Below are positions 30,301 through 40,800 of a stretch of 64,000 bases of DNA, piece by piece. The notes under the pieces were generated by a model. It made no database searches, was not told where the DNA came from, and saw only the letters and a program-made list of their open reading frames with translations. The stretch is from Sva-07 sp963752815. Its GTDB lineage: Bacteria; Actinomycetota; Acidimicrobiia; Acidimicrobiales; Ilumatobacteraceae. The number at the start of each line of letters is the position of its first letter. Position 1 is the first letter of the stretch. A program made the translations under genes and the position numbers. The stretch is taken from NCBI GenBank assembly GCA_963752815.1, contig CAVVZI010000015.1, forward strand, positions 62,001 through 126,000, read 5' to 3'.

Positions 30301-33300
30301 TCTTCGCCGGTGGCGGCCGCCAGATCGACCCCACGCTCGTCACCGACCTCCTGACTCCCGAGCGCCTGTTGACGCGCCTGCAGACATTCGCCTGGAACTG
30401 CGCGACCGGCCCGAAACCGCTCAGCATCACCATCGACAACGCGGTCACGCTCGCCCTGGTCGCGCACACGGTCGGCCCCGACCAGCACCTCGGCGTGTCG
30501 GTCAACCTCGCGCCGGGCAAGACGTTCCCGCTGGCGTCCGGCGACGTGAAGGTGACGCTCGAAGTCGACGCCTCGTGGATCGACCCGGTGGTCCCCGCCG
30601 GCCTGTCGATCTTCGTCCTCAAGGGCAACGCGCCCGATGCGTTGAGTGTCGACTTCGGCCTGGCGGTCGCCGGGATCGGCGTGCGGTTCAGCAAGACCGC
30701 CGGCCCGCTGGTGGAGCTCGGCGCGATCGCGCTCGACGGGATCGCCGTGCACCTCTACGGCGAGGCCACCTCGTCGGGCCTCGGGGGCGGGGTCCGCCTG
30801 CAGCTCAGCGGGCTGGCCGTGGCGCCCGGTGGGGGCGGCTCGGGGAACGGCATGGCGAACTCGCTCGTCAACGATGCGGGCGCGGCCGGCGCCAACAATC
30901 GACCGACGTTCTCGCCGAGCCTGTCGATCCAGAAGCACCCCGGCCCGAGCCAGGGTGTCAAGGTCGGCCTCCGTGCCGGCGATCCGCCCGGGCCGTGGTT
31001 CGTCGTCATCCAGCGGCAGCTCGGCCCGATCTACGTCGAGCGGATCGGTCTGAACACCGTCGAACAGGACGGCAAGGTCACGCGCATCTCGCTGCTGTTC
31101 TCAGGGAGCGTGTCGCTGTTCGGCCTCTCGGCGGCGGTCGACCAGCTGTCGCTGAACTGGAACGGCGGCGACGTCCTCGCCATCAGCAGTTGGTCGGCCG
31201 ACCTGATGGGCCTCGCCGTCAGCGCCGACATGGCCGGGGTGTCGCTCGCCGGTGGCCTCCTCAAGAGCGTCGACGCCAACGGCGTGGTGTCGTACGTCGG
31301 CATGCTCGTGGGCCGTTTCGCGACCTATGGCCTGTCGGTGTTCGGTGGTTACGCCACCGACCCGGCCGGGCATGCGTCGTTCTTCGTGTTCGGCGGGGTC
31401 ACCGGACCGATCGGCGGGCCACCCGCCTTCTTCGTCACGGGCATCGGCGGCGGGCTCGGCATCAACCGCGGCCTGGTCATACCGACCGACCTCAGCGATT
31501 TCGCCACGTACCCGTTCATCCAGGCGCTCGACCCGGCCGCGTCGGCACCGGCCAACCCGATGGCCGAGCTGCAGCGGCTGAACACCTACTTCCCGCACTC
31601 CCCCGGCAACTTCTGGTTCGCCGCCGGCATCAGCTTCAACTCGTTCGCCCTCGTCGACGGCATCGCCGTGGTCGCCGTGGCCTTCGGCGACGGGCTGGAG
31701 ATCAACCTGCTCGGCCTCGCGCGGATGGCGCTGCCGCGCCCCGGCGCGGCGCTCGTGTCGATCGAGCTCGCACTCCTCGCCCGCTTCTCCACCCGCGAGG
31801 GCGTCTTCATGATCAAGGCGCAGCTCACGGACAACTCGTGGCTGCTGTACGAGGACATCCGCCTCACCGGCGGGTTCGCGTTCGCGCTGTGGTGGAAGGG
31901 ACCGCTCGCCGGACAGTTCGTGGTGTCGATGGGCGGCTACCACCCCGACTTCCACCGCGACGGATATCCCGACGTCCCGCGGCTGGGGCTCGTCTGGCAG
32001 ATCAGCAGCGCCATCGTGATGAAGGGCGAGTCGTACTTCGCGCTCACGTCCGAGGCCCTGATGGCGGGCACTCGCGTCGAGGTGAGCGTCGACTTCGGGT
32101 GGGTGTGGGCCCGCATCGAGTTCGGCGCCGACGGCATCGTCTACTTCGATCCGTTCTTCTTCGACGTGCGGGCGTACTGCCGGATCAGTGCCGGCATCGA
32201 CATCGACCTCGGACTGTTCTCGATCAGCCTCAGCCTCACCCTCGGCGCGTCGATCCACGTGTGGGGTCCCGAATTCGCCGGCGAGGTGCGCTTCGAGATC
32301 GGCCCGTGCGAGGTGCCGATCTCGTTCGGCCCCCAAGCGCAACAGCCGGGCCCGACCCTCGATTGGCCGGCGTTCGTCACGAAGTACCTCGAGGACGCGG
32401 GATCGAACCGGGCCCGCGCCCTGAGCGGGATCACCGGGCGTGGGACGTTGCCGACATCCACCGGTGGCGGCCAGGGCGCACCGAGTGCCGACGGATCGGC
32501 GGCACTTCCCTTCCGGGTGTTCGCCGAGTTCGAGGTGTCGTTCACCAGCACGATTCCCGTGCTCACGATCGCCGTGGGTCCCGCCACCAAGCCGATGCCG
32601 GCCGTGCTCTCGAACGGCGCTGCGGTCGGCATGGGTCTGGCGCCGATGGGTGCGGGGACGCTCACGTCGACGCTCACCGTCGCGCTGCGACAACGCGTCG
32701 GGGCCACCTGGCAGCCGGCGACAGGGCTGGCCAAGCTCGCCGCCAACCTCACGGCCGGTTCACCGGTGGCGGACGGTTCCCGGACCACGACCGACGCGTT
32801 CCCCACCGGCGTGTGGGGTCCACCGAAGGCGCTCGCCCCTGCCGGCAACCAGGCGCTGCCCTCCGGCGACGTCGTGATCACCGGCAACCGGGTGATCCTC
32901 GTGGCCGGGGTCGATGCGCCGACCGTCGGCCCGCAGATCGACTACTACCAGGTCACGTCCGGCGTCCGGCCGCTCCCGTTGAGCGCGACCGGCAACGACC
33001 GCAGCAAATTCCTGCAGACCGCGGGCAACCTGGCGACGGTCAACGCCGCCAACACCGCGCAGGCGTTGCAGATCGCCGGCGACACGCTGTTCGCTCCGGC
33101 CCTCACCGCCGGCGCGGCGGCCAACACGTTCGGGCGGGCGACCTACGCGTACGACCGGGTGGCGCCACCGCGTTTCGGCAACCTGGCCGACGGGCTCGCC
33201 CGCCGCAACGGGGACGACGGCGTGCGCACCGCGCTGCCCCAAGCGGGAGCGAAGGAGGTGCCGGTGGCACGGGCGCCGTTCATCGCCGCGCACCTCGCGT

Positions 33301-34627
33301 CCGGCCCCGGCGCCGCGGCGAAGGCGCCGTCGACCACGGTGGCGAACGGCCGCATCAAGCGACGCCCGGCGCCGACGATCGAGTCGGTCCGTGGCCGCAT
33401 GGGCCTCCACATCCCGGCGACGCTCACCACGGTCGCTCCGACCGCGGTCGCCAGCAAGAACACCGTGATCGCCGCCGTCTCGGTACCCCGCACCGACGTG
33501 CTCGGCGCCGTTCACTCCACCACGGGCGGCCTGATCGGCCGAGCTGCGTTCGGCAACCTCGTCGGTGGGATCGGCGGGGCCGCGATGGCACCCAGAGCAT
33601 CGACACGGGCGTCGGGTCGTCGACCGCGCGACGACAGTGGACCGAGCCGGTTGCCGACCGGCGACCTCGTGGTGTTGCAGAGCCCCGACGCCCACATCGA
33701 CGTCGCCGCGCAGCGTCCCTCGCTCGCCGTCGACGGACGCGCCCGGGTGGTGATGCTCACCGCGCACGGCGTCGTCCACGACGACGATGCGGTCGACACC
33801 ACGGTGATCGTGCCGCCCGAGACGACCCTCATCGCCGTGCAATCCGACGGTGACGCCGACGCGCTCGACGGCCTGTCCGGGTGGCACGACCGCAGCCGCA
33901 TCGGGCTCGTGGCGAGCCGAGCCGGCGTCGCGGCCGGGTGCACCATCGTGGTCGACGGCCAGGGTGCCGACGCGGGGATCGGGTGGACGACGGCCGGTGC
34001 GCTGACGACCGGCGCCGACGAGATCCACACCCGCTTCTCCCGCACGATGCGGACCGTCGCCGTCGCCCTGACGGGTGCCGTCGGCACCGATGTCGAGCGC
34101 ACGCACATCGACATCATCGGGGGCCGTCTGGCGACCGAACGCGACGGCACGACCCGCCGGCCCGCTGTCGTGACGCTGGCGACCACGTCGGTGCTCGTGT
34201 ACGACGTGGTCCCCGACCGCGGCGCCGACGCGATGACGGTCGCGGTCACCCCGGGCAGCGACTGGAGCGTGACGGCGGTGTTGGGGGCGGGAGGGCCGAA
34301 CGAGCCCAGGGTGGCGGCGACCGAACTCGCCGAGCGCCTGGCGCGTCGTGGCATCGAAGCACAGACCGCCCAGCTGACGGTGATGCAGGGCCCGGGTTGC
34401 ACCGTCACCTGGCAGGTCGCCGATGCGCCCCGCTCGGCACCGTCGTCCCGGCGCCCGGCCAAGAAGTCGGCCGCGAAGAAGGTGGCGCCAAGAAGGCGCC
34501 GGCCAAGAAGGCGCCAGCGAAGAAGGCAGCAGCCAAGAAGGCACCGGCCAAGAAGACAGCAGCCAAGCGGGCGGCGACGAAGAAGACGGCACCGGCTCGC
34601 CGGACGAGCGCACGGAGGACGACGTGA
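24369..34627 (+). CDS. Giant (about 3419 aa) protein with DUF6603-like region and Lys/Ala-rich C-terminal tail
   Basis: The start ATG 24369 overlaps the previous stop. The first ~2150 residues are repetitive Ala/Val/Asp-rich, predicted mostly beta. They include a lipase-like segment (about 970-1140) where the nucleophile elbow is replaced by Ala (VVVAAGAAAAAALRAAAT, then VVTVGAP). Residues about 2174-2657 contain FFVFGGVTGPIGGPPAFFVT, GIGGGLGINRGLVIPTDLSD and WWKGPLAGQFVVSMGGYHPD, which resemble DUF6603 as I remember it. The C-terminus is a histone-H1-like tail of repeated AKKAP/AKKAA units. One base is missing near 34488 inside that tail; adding it restores 3420 codons, ending at 34627. No signal peptide, transmembrane helix or enzyme motif is evident. 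Confidence 0.8.
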
Positions 34628-36900
34628 TCATCGAAGAGGGCAAGTTCCTGCTCTACAGCCACATCGCGCCGGCGTTGAAGGCGGGCGACTACCGCTTCGA
34701 GGTCAGTCAGGCGATGACGGCGAAGAAGGGCACCCAGAACATCGATGCCGGTGCCGTCCCGATCGAGCCGCTGCAGACCCACGTGACCGTCACCGCGCCG
34801 CGATACCAGCTCCCGCCCGACCAGGTGCTGTCCACCTACCCCCCGGCGGGTACCGAGGGGGCGTACGGCAGCCGCCTCCCGCAGATCGTCATCAAACGGC
34901 GGACCTTGCCGTGGGAACGGGGGCTCAGGATCCCCGACGGCCGCGGCGGCCAGACCGACGTCGCCGAGACCACCCCGTGGCTCGCCCTGGTCCTCATCGC
35001 CGAGGGTGAGGCCGAGTTGAAGCTCAACCAGGACGTCGGGAAATGCGTCAGTTCCGACGTGCACCTCGACGGCGAACAGGACGTGGCGAAGGGCAACTGC
35101 CTCGTCGTGCGCCAGTCGATCCTCGAGAAGATCCTGCCCTCACGCAAGGACGTGCCGCTACTCGCCCACGCCCGCCAGGTCGACATCCACGACACCGAAC
35201 TGATGATGGGTGACGACGACGGGTTCCTGTCGGTCGTCATCTCCAACCGGCTCCCCGTGGCCGGCGTCGACGCCCATGGCAACCCCGCGCCGGTGAAGTA
35301 CCTCGCCTGCCTCATCAATCTCGAGGGCCAGTTCCACCGCCTGATCCCGGAGGCACCGCCGCCCTTCGACCACCTCCAGCTGTTCACCGATGTGCACCTC
35401 TCGGTGGTGCCGCCGGCCGTGTACGACCACGTGGTGAGCGGCGGCCTCGAACAGAACTGGAACACGGGCGCAACGGCTTCGAGCGCCCAGATCCACATCG
35501 CCGCACCGCACGGTGATGCACTCGGCGACGCACCGCTCGCCGATGGCCCGCGTGCTGCCGGTGTTGCGATCGAGCGCAACCTGGTCGAGTCGGCCGGACC
35601 GGCGATGCAGGCCTACACCGCCGCCAAGGGCGGCTGGACCCAGGAGTCGAAGCGCGACATCTACGAGACGATGGCGGACGGCTTCCGCACGGAGATCGCG
35701 ACCGCCATCGATCCGAAGTACACGTTCCCCTGCCTGTTGCACTGGAGCTTCGTGTCGACGGGTTCGACCACGTTCGAGACGTTGATGCGCGAGCTCGACT
35801 CGGGCCTCTCGGGGAGCCTGCCGCAGGACCCTCCGCCGCCGGCGACGCACAAGCGAATCCCACCGACGGGTCGGGAGCCGCTCGAGGTGGTCGAGACCGG
35901 GCACGTGGGGCTGGTCCAGCGGACGCGCCGCGGTGACAGCACCCGCAGTTGGTACCGGGGCCCGATGCTGGCCCACCCGAGCAGTGGCGAGCGGTTGCCG
36001 ATCGCCCACGCCTCCGACCAACTCCGCGCCGTCATCCCGGACGGTCGTGAGGACATCTCGCTCGCCGCCGCGTTCGAGGTCGGCCGGCTGCTCGCGCTCA
36101 GCAAGCCGGCGATGGTCGCCGCGTTGATGCGGTGGCGGCAGACGCAGTTCCTGGCTGCCCGGTCGGGTGCGCTGTGGGAGCACATCGTCGACCGGCTGCC
36201 GTTCGAACTCGACCGGGCCGATGTCCGCACATCGCTGGAAGGCAAGCTGCGATCGCTGATCACGACCGATCCCGAACAGTTCATCGGCGCCCACCGCCCG
36301 CTCGTCACCCCGGGCGACCCGGTCGACTGGGGCGCGAGTCCCTTGACCGTGCTCGGGCGTGGGCTCGGCCTCGAGGTCGACCTCGGTCGCCAGCTGCGCG
36401 AGGTCGGTGACTTCGCCGGCGTCACGGGCGTGTTGCGCACGACCGTGCCGCCGGTGATCGGCGACCTCACCGTGCGGGGCGTGGTGAACCCGGCGATCTC
36501 CGAGACGTTGCTCGCGTCCCTCGACACGGTCACCGAGCAGATGGTCAGCAACGTGCTGGCGAACGAGATCAAGGTCGATCCCGGGTTGGGGGCGGGTGTG
36601 ATCCGCACCCCGAACGTCGGCACCGTCATCACACCCACCACCGGGGTCACGACGATCATCAAGACGGTCGGGACCGGGATCCTGAACGTCCGACCCGGCG
36701 GCGGCCCGGCGGGTGGTTTCATCGCCGGTGGCCTCGGCGTGCAGATCCCGCACGACCAGCCTCGGGGCGCCGCGTCAGCACCGCGCCGACGACGCTCGAA
36801 GGTGACCACGCCCGTCGACCCGCTCGACGAACTGCTGCACCCGAGCGGCACCGCTTCCCGCCGTCGGGCTGCCGCGCCGAGTGAAAGGACCGACTCATGA
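34624..36900 (+). CDS. Unknown 758-aa protein, third gene of the giant-protein operon
   Basis: GTG 34624 overlaps the giant gene's stop (GTGA). The sequence starts MIIEEGKFLLYSHIAPALKA and has recognisable blocks: RLPQIVIKRRTLPWERGLRI, TPWLALVLIAEGEAEL, LLHWSFVSTGSTTFETLMREL and EVGRLLALSKPAMVAALMRW. I have the impression that these blocks recur in uncharacterised proteins of other bacteria, but I cannot name a family. A glycine-rich segment (NVRPGGGPAGGFIAGGLG) and a basic, Ser/Arg-rich tail end it. No signal peptide or catalytic motif is visible. It overlaps the next gene by 4 bases. Confidence 0.8.
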   Translation: MIIEEGKFLLYSHIAPALKAGDYRFEVSQAMTAKKGTQNIDAGAVPIEPLQTHVTVTAPRYQLPPDQVLSTYPPAGTEGAYGSRLPQIVIKRRTLPWERGLRIPDGRGGQTDVAETTPWLALVLIAEGEAELKLNQDVGKCVSSDVHLDGEQDVAKGNCLVVRQSILEKILPSRKDVPLLAHARQVDIHDTELMMGDDDGFLSVVISNRLPVAGVDAHGNPAPVKYLACLINLEGQFHRLIPEAPPPFDHLQLFTDVHLSVVPPAVYDHVVSGGLEQNWNTGATASSAQIHIAAPHGDALGDAPLADGPRAAGVAIERNLVESAGPAMQAYTAAKGGWTQESKRDIYETMADGFRTEIATAIDPKYTFPCLLHWSFVSTGSTTFETLMRELDSGLSGSLPQDPPPPATHKRIPPTGREPLEVVETGHVGLVQRTRRGDSTRSWYRGPMLAHPSSGERLPIAHASDQLRAVIPDGREDISLAAAFEVGRLLALSKPAMVAALMRWRQTQFLAARSGALWEHIVDRLPFELDRADVRTSLEGKLRSLITTDPEQFIGAHRPLVTPGDPVDWGASPLTVLGRGLGLEVDLGRQLREVGDFAGVTGVLRTTVPPVIGDLTVRGVVNPAISETLLASLDTVTEQMVSNVLANEIKVDPGLGAGVIRTPNVGTVITPTTGVTTIIKTVGTGILNVRPGGGPAGGFIAGGLGVQIPHDQPRGAASAPRRRRSKVTTPVDPLDELLHPSGTASRRRAAAPSERTDS

Positions 36901-37865
36901 AGGTCGAAGCCGAAGCGATCTATCAGTCGCTGCCGTTGCAGATGGTGACGCTGGCCCCTCCGCCGATGATCGCCGACACCGACGACCTCGACTCGGCGAT
37001 GCCGGCGGAGATGCGCAACTGGCTCGTGCGACTGCGTTTGCTCGAAGGTGTTCCGTTCGCCAACCTCGTGGCCGACACCGAACTCCTGCCCGAGGAGTCG
37101 ATCCGCTGGTTCTACCTCGACCGCCAGTGGACCGATGCGCTCGTCCAAGGGGCCTTGTCCGTCGGCACCGTGAACAGCGACGACCGCACCCATCTCGCCG
37201 CCGCCTATCCCGCGATCCGTGACGAGCTCGACAACGAGGAACGCAACGTGCGGCGACGGCCGGGGACCGCCCGCTTCGGCGGCAAGGTCGACGCGATCAG
37301 CGGGTTCGTGCTCCGCTCGGCGGCGGTGTCGGGCTGGCCGGGGCTGCACGTGCGGGCCTTCAAGGTCGAGCCGAACCAGGGGAACAACGCCCGCTACCAG
37401 GAGGACGACCCGAACCGCATGCGGCTGCTGCGGCTCGAACGGTTGGCCCCCGCCGTGCTGCTGTGCCTGTTCGACGGCATCCCGAAGCTCGTGCACATCG
37501 AGGAGCCTCGCCAGGGCGTGCAGTTCGGCTTCGACACCGACGCCCACGACGACTCCAAGCGGGTGCTCAAGCCGCGCGACAAGGCGAACTTCAGCGACCT
37601 CGTCCACGCCCCGGTCACCGTGCCGTTCCGTTCGGGAACGGGGTCGGCCGGCGTGGTCGACATCCAGGAGCTCGAGCGCCGCCTCGCGCAGATTCCCAAG
37701 ACCGGCGCCGGCGACGGACTCGACGCGGGCGAGTACGCGCTGCAACTCGTCCGCTTCCCGTACCGGCAGATCTGGGGCGACGACGACGGGATCGAGATCT
37801 CCGACGCCTTCGTCGCCACGCTCTCGTACACGCGCCTCGTGGCGACGTTCAAGGGGGTCCACTGA
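36897..37865 (+). CDS. Unknown 322-aa protein, fourth gene of the giant-protein operon
   Basis: ATG 36897 overlaps the preceding stop (ATGA). Blocks that look conserved are WLVRLRLLEGVPFANLVADT, LLPEESIRWFYLDRQWTDAL, VQGALSVGTVNSDDR, ISGFVLRSAAVSGWPGLHVR and the C-terminal LVRFPYRQIWGD. The pattern suggests a compact soluble protein with paired helices and a beta domain. No family name, signal peptide or active site is seen. One base separates it from the next gene. Confidence 0.8.
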   Translation: MKVEAEAIYQSLPLQMVTLAPPPMIADTDDLDSAMPAEMRNWLVRLRLLEGVPFANLVADTELLPEESIRWFYLDRQWTDALVQGALSVGTVNSDDRTHLAAAYPAIRDELDNEERNVRRRPGTARFGGKVDAISGFVLRSAAVSGWPGLHVRAFKVEPNQGNNARYQEDDPNRMRLLRLERLAPAVLLCLFDGIPKLVHIEEPRQGVQFGFDTDAHDDSKRVLKPRDKANFSDLVHAPVTVPFRSGTGSAGVVDIQELERRLAQIPKTGAGDGLDAGEYALQLVRFPYRQIWGDDDGIEISDAFVATLSYTRLVATFKGVH

Positions 37866-37866
37866 C

Positions 37867-40800
37867 GTGGCCGACGATCCCCGCTTCGACATCGTCTACA
37901 ACAACGACACGGTCGGCGTCGCCGCGTTCTCGCAGCGGTGGGCCGCGCTCACCAAGCTCGACGTCGACATCGACACGATCCGCACGTGGGACCGTCGGCT
38001 GCCCCGCGACAAGCGCATCCTCGTGCCGGTCGACGTCCAGGCCTACGTCGTCCCGACGGCGGGAGCCGAGGCCACGGTGGCGATCGCCGGCGGTGCCTCC
38101 GACCCGGAGCCGTTCGCAGCCGGCGCCGCCCCACCGAGCGGCGTGCACCTGCACTGGGCGATGCCCGACGCGCTGATGCGGGGTTCCCACGTCGAGGGCG
38201 CCACCTCGATCACGATGCCGGCGCTGCCCGACCGGTGGGTCGTCGTGCGCACACTGCTCCCCGTTGGCGGGCGGCTCGTCCACACCCGCGGGTGGGTGGT
38301 CGATGCGGTGAAGGGGTCGGTCACCCCGCTCACCGACTACTCGGGCACCACGGTCGACGCCGCCGACGGCGTGCAGCCGTACTCGCCACTCGACGGCACG
38401 AGCGGCGGGACGTTGCTGTGGTCCGCCACGTACGAAGGCGCACGGAACCGGTTCGCCCTCCACGACGATCTCGCTGATGTTCCCAAGCTGGAGACGGTCG
38501 CACCGCAGGGCTTCCACGCCGGACGCGCGTGCTACACCGTCGCCGGGTGGTGGTCGACCGAGGCGAACGATCCGCTCGCCTCGGCCCGCAGCCGGCCCGA
38601 GTTGCAGGCGCGGGTGGCCGGCTTCGGTTGGCACATCTCACCCGAGGCACCCGACGACGCCGACACGCCCGACGATCCACGGCTCACCCGGCTGCGGGAG
38701 ACCTCGGGGCTGTCGAGCCCGAAGTCGACCACGCCGGTGCACCAGTACGACAAGTACTCGGAGCACTCCACCGCCTACTCCGAGATCGCCCCGCTCGTGG
38801 CCTCCCCCGTCGCCGAGGCCTCGGCCCACTACATCGGCGTCGGCTCGACGCGGTACCACTCGTTGCTGCACGGCAGCGTGCTCGGCGTGCCGATCACGGG
38901 CGTGCTGACCGCCGCCGACGATCGACCGCCGAGCGGGGGGATCTCGACGGCGATCGGCCTCGATCTCGACGATGTGACCGCGGCGTTGGCCACACCCGGC
39001 TTCGGGGCGTCGCCGTCGCAACGCCAGTCGGCCGAACGGCTGATGGCCGCGTTCACCTCGGGAATGCTGGCGCGCATCACCACCCCGGATGGCATCCGCG
39101 ACATCGAAGAGCGCGAGCACGCCGACGGGTTCTGGTCGTTCGCCGGCGCGCCGCTCGCCAAGGCGGTCGACGACCGGTTGCGCGCCGAGGACTCGCTGCC
39201 GTTCAACCCGACGACCGTCGGACGGAAGGGCCGAGGCGCCATGGCGACGACCCCGAAGACCAAGGCGGTCGAGGACCTCTTGGAGTCCGAGGTGGCCTGG
39301 GAGGACAAGTACTCCGACAAGTACGTGCGTGTCGGCTCCGGTTCGTCGAAGCGATCGAAGCGTTCGCGCGCCGCCGGTTCGGCCGCCGCCCGGCCGAGCA
39401 CACTCGGGCAGTCACGGACGGTCGCCAAGCCGGCGCCAAGGCTGTTCCGGCCGGCACCGCCGATCGTCGCGGTGCGCGGGGTCAAGCCGAACGCTCGCCA
39501 CCACGGCGACGGGCTGTTCGACCCCCTGGGGCTGCGGTGCCGTTGGCCGGGCGAGTGCCAACCGGGCTTCCAGGGCGTGCTCGACCCGGCGCAGATCCTG
39601 CCGACACTCGGCAACGGGGCGATCCCCGCCGAGGTACTGACGGTCGTGCGCGAGGCCGTCACGCTCGATCCCTATTCGGGCCAGTGGCTGGCCCGGGCCG
39701 GCCAGCCCGAAACGCAGTGGAAGGCCCGCGAAGGGCGCATCGCGGCCGAACATGTCCGCCTCTACGGCGGCGAGATGACCTACGACGGATCGGGCGCCGC
39801 GGGGCTCCTGAAGGCGATCCAACGCCCGCGTGCGGCCGCGACGTCATGGTCGGACGTGTCGGTGTCGAGCGTCGACTCGGCGACGCAGTTGTCGGTCGAA
39901 CTGGCCAACTTCTCGTATCTCGCCGGCGCCGCGCCGTCGCCGGTCGCCGTCACCACATGGCGTCAGCCGTGGGTGCCGCTGTTCGTGGAGTGGAAGGTCC
40001 GCGTCCGCGGGCGCGACACGCTCGACGGGTGGGGCCTCGACGGGCTCGATCTCGTCGCCGCCGCGGAGCAACCCGCGGAGACGGTCGATCGGACGTTCAC
40101 CGGACGCAGCCCGGTCTCGACCGGTATCGCCAAGTCACTGGGCGCGGCGATGACGGCATGGCTCGCCGCCGAGAACGCCCGCGACGCCGCCACACCGAGC
40201 CAGTCGCAGCTCAGCGAAGCCGACGAGGTGTCGTTCGCGAAGTTGCGCGACCTGCTCGCACCGCTCGACCTCGTGTCGACGTCGCTCGACGGCATCCGCG
40301 AGCAACTGCTCGGCATCGACTATCTCGCCGGAGCCGTGGTCCGCCAGATTCCCGACGACGATCCCACGGCGTCACCCCGTCCGGTCGCCTCCGAACTGCC
40401 GACCGCTCTGTTCGGGGGGACGATCGACGTGCTCGAGCTGCGCGCCGTCGATGCGTTCGGACGCACCCTGCCGATACCGGTCGACGAGATGCGCACGACC
40501 GCCACGCTCGAGGTTGCCGGCACCCCGGGAGCGATCGCCATACCACCGCGCGTCCAGCACGGCGCGCGGTGGCTGTTCCGACTGATCGATCCCGGCCACC
40601 CGCTGACCGCCGATCCTGCCGATGCCGCCGAGGCGTACGTCGACCAGATGGCCGGAGACGACGGGGTCACCCCGATCGCCGGTTTCGTCCTGCCGGATCA
40701 CATGGACGAATCACTCGAGTTCTTCGACCGCACGGGCAAACCGATCGGCGAGCTGATCCACGACGCCGTGTCCGACGCGGTCGCGTGGGAGCCCGCGCCG

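Noticed and set aside
27999..30938. Long minus-strand open frame of 979 codons, and a 1563-codon plus-strand frame at 29162-33853, within the giant gene
   Set aside because: Arg/Gly/Asp-rich shadow translations, as expected opposite or out of frame with GC-rich codons; no domain pattern, and they conflict with the well-formed giant protein.
37219..37866. An earlier start for the 1299-aa protein
   Set aside because: The upstream translation is low-complexity Ser/Arg/Thr and overlaps the 322-aa gene; GTG 37867 directly after its stop fits the operon.
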